A DNA stretch of 64,000 nt. Origin: Schaalia suimastitidis DSM 15538 (GTDB taxonomy: Bacteria > Actinomycetota > Actinomycetes > Actinomycetales > Actinomycetaceae). The translations under genes were made by a program, and so were the position numbers. The stretch covers positions 124,001-188,000 of the forward strand of contig NZ_AUBF01000006.1 of NCBI RefSeq assembly GCF_000429105.1, read 5' to 3'. Under the pieces are notes generated by a model. It was not told where the DNA came from and ran no database searches. It worked only from the letters and a program-made list of their open reading frames with translations. Positions 63,889 through 64,000 of this stretch are shown here, in pieces; within the stretch, counting starts at the first letter, position 1, and each line of letters begins with the position of its first letter.

Positions 63889-64000
63889 ATGCGTGCCCTT
63901 CGTTCCGCCGCTGCCGTAGCCGCGGCCGCAGCCCTTGTTCTTGCAGGCTGCTCGTCTTCTAGCTCTACTGAGACCTCGACACAGGCCTCGACCGATACGA
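63889..64000 (+). CDS. metQ: MetQ-type substrate-binding lipoprotein (partial, cut by window edge)
   Basis: Only the first 37 residues are visible: basic start, signal helix RSAAAVAAAAALVLAGCSS with lipobox LAGC, then a Ser/Thr-rich linker. AGGAGAG precedes the ATG by 8 bp. The assignment to methionine binding rests on its place after metN-metI; the binding domain lies beyond the window. Confidence 0.75.
   Translation, partial: MRALRSAAAVAAAAALVLAGCSSSSSTETSTQASTDT

Noticed and set aside
1-64000. Insertion sequences, prophage genes, CRISPR arrays and rRNA genes
   Set aside because: I found no transposase, integrase, phage structural gene, regularly spaced repeat array or rRNA sequence in the window.

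Overview
The window looks like a near-origin stretch of a chromosome from a mid-GC high-G+C Gram-positive bacterium (Actinomycetota, most likely Actinomycetaceae or a close relative; the family is my inference). The main grounds are rsmG-parA-parB with consensus parS sites; the actinobacterial block cca / Nudix / DUF6049 / murJ / trxB; a MurJ with long cytoplasmic and extracellular additions; and two surface proteins ending in LAXTG, the motif of class E sortases. I see no insertion sequence, prophage, rRNA operon or CRISPR array.

Layout. 0-5 kb: rsmG (cut by the left edge), parA, a 1.4-kb stretch without a convincing gene, and parB. There are three perfect parS sites, one of them inside the parB reading frame. 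5-11 kb: HAD phosphatase, a Ddl-like ATP-grasp ligase, a PLP aminotransferase, a one-polypeptide fusion of an ADP-ribosylglycohydrolase with a PfkB sugar kinase (like E. coli YegU+YegV), and a MerR/TipAS regulator. 11-12.3 kb: an AT-rich cassette with a self-inhibited Fic protein between two 66-bp direct repeats. 12.4-21 kb: trxB, murJ, DUF6049 and Nudix on the minus strand, divergent from cca. 21-24 kb: a four-gene osmoprotectant ABC importer. 24-33.5 kb: 6-phosphogluconate dehydrogenase, a class A penicillin-binding protein, rpsF-ssb-rpsR-rplI and a MATE exporter on the minus strand, then dnaB behind a cluster of DnaA-box-like sequences.

33.7-46.8 kb holds mostly housekeeping and accessory genes: RarD-type permease, cold-shock protein, an ABC exporter pair with a recognisable promoter, RidA, a small protein with two identical Cys-Gly-His repeats, SRPBCC, DUF4342, App1-like phosphatase, MFS transporter, phosphoglucomutase and an AGE-family epimerase. 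46.8-52.2 kb: tRNA-Ser(UGA), an alpha-L-fucosidase/NhaC unit divergent from a FadR-type regulator, tRNA-Ser(GCU) and an aldo/keto reductase. 52.4-59 kb: a large DUF5979-repeat adhesin, tRNA-Arg(ACG), and a second wall-anchored protein combining SGNH hydrolase, vWA, PKD and thrombospondin-3 modules. 59-64 kb: a small unknown gene, gluQRS, a thiamine-binding protein, a pair of overlapping fluoride-channel genes, and the methionine importer metN-metI-metQ (metQ runs off the right edge).

The genes suggest a host-associated actinobacterium: wall-anchored adhesins, fucose release, osmoprotectant and methionine import, fluoride export. The parts most worth a second look are the Fic cassette, the YegU-YegV fusion, the 1.4-kb parA-parB spacer, the DnaA-box cluster before dnaB, the CGCGGKGHG repeat protein, and the MurJ whose pseudokinase region is replaced by a low-complexity linker.
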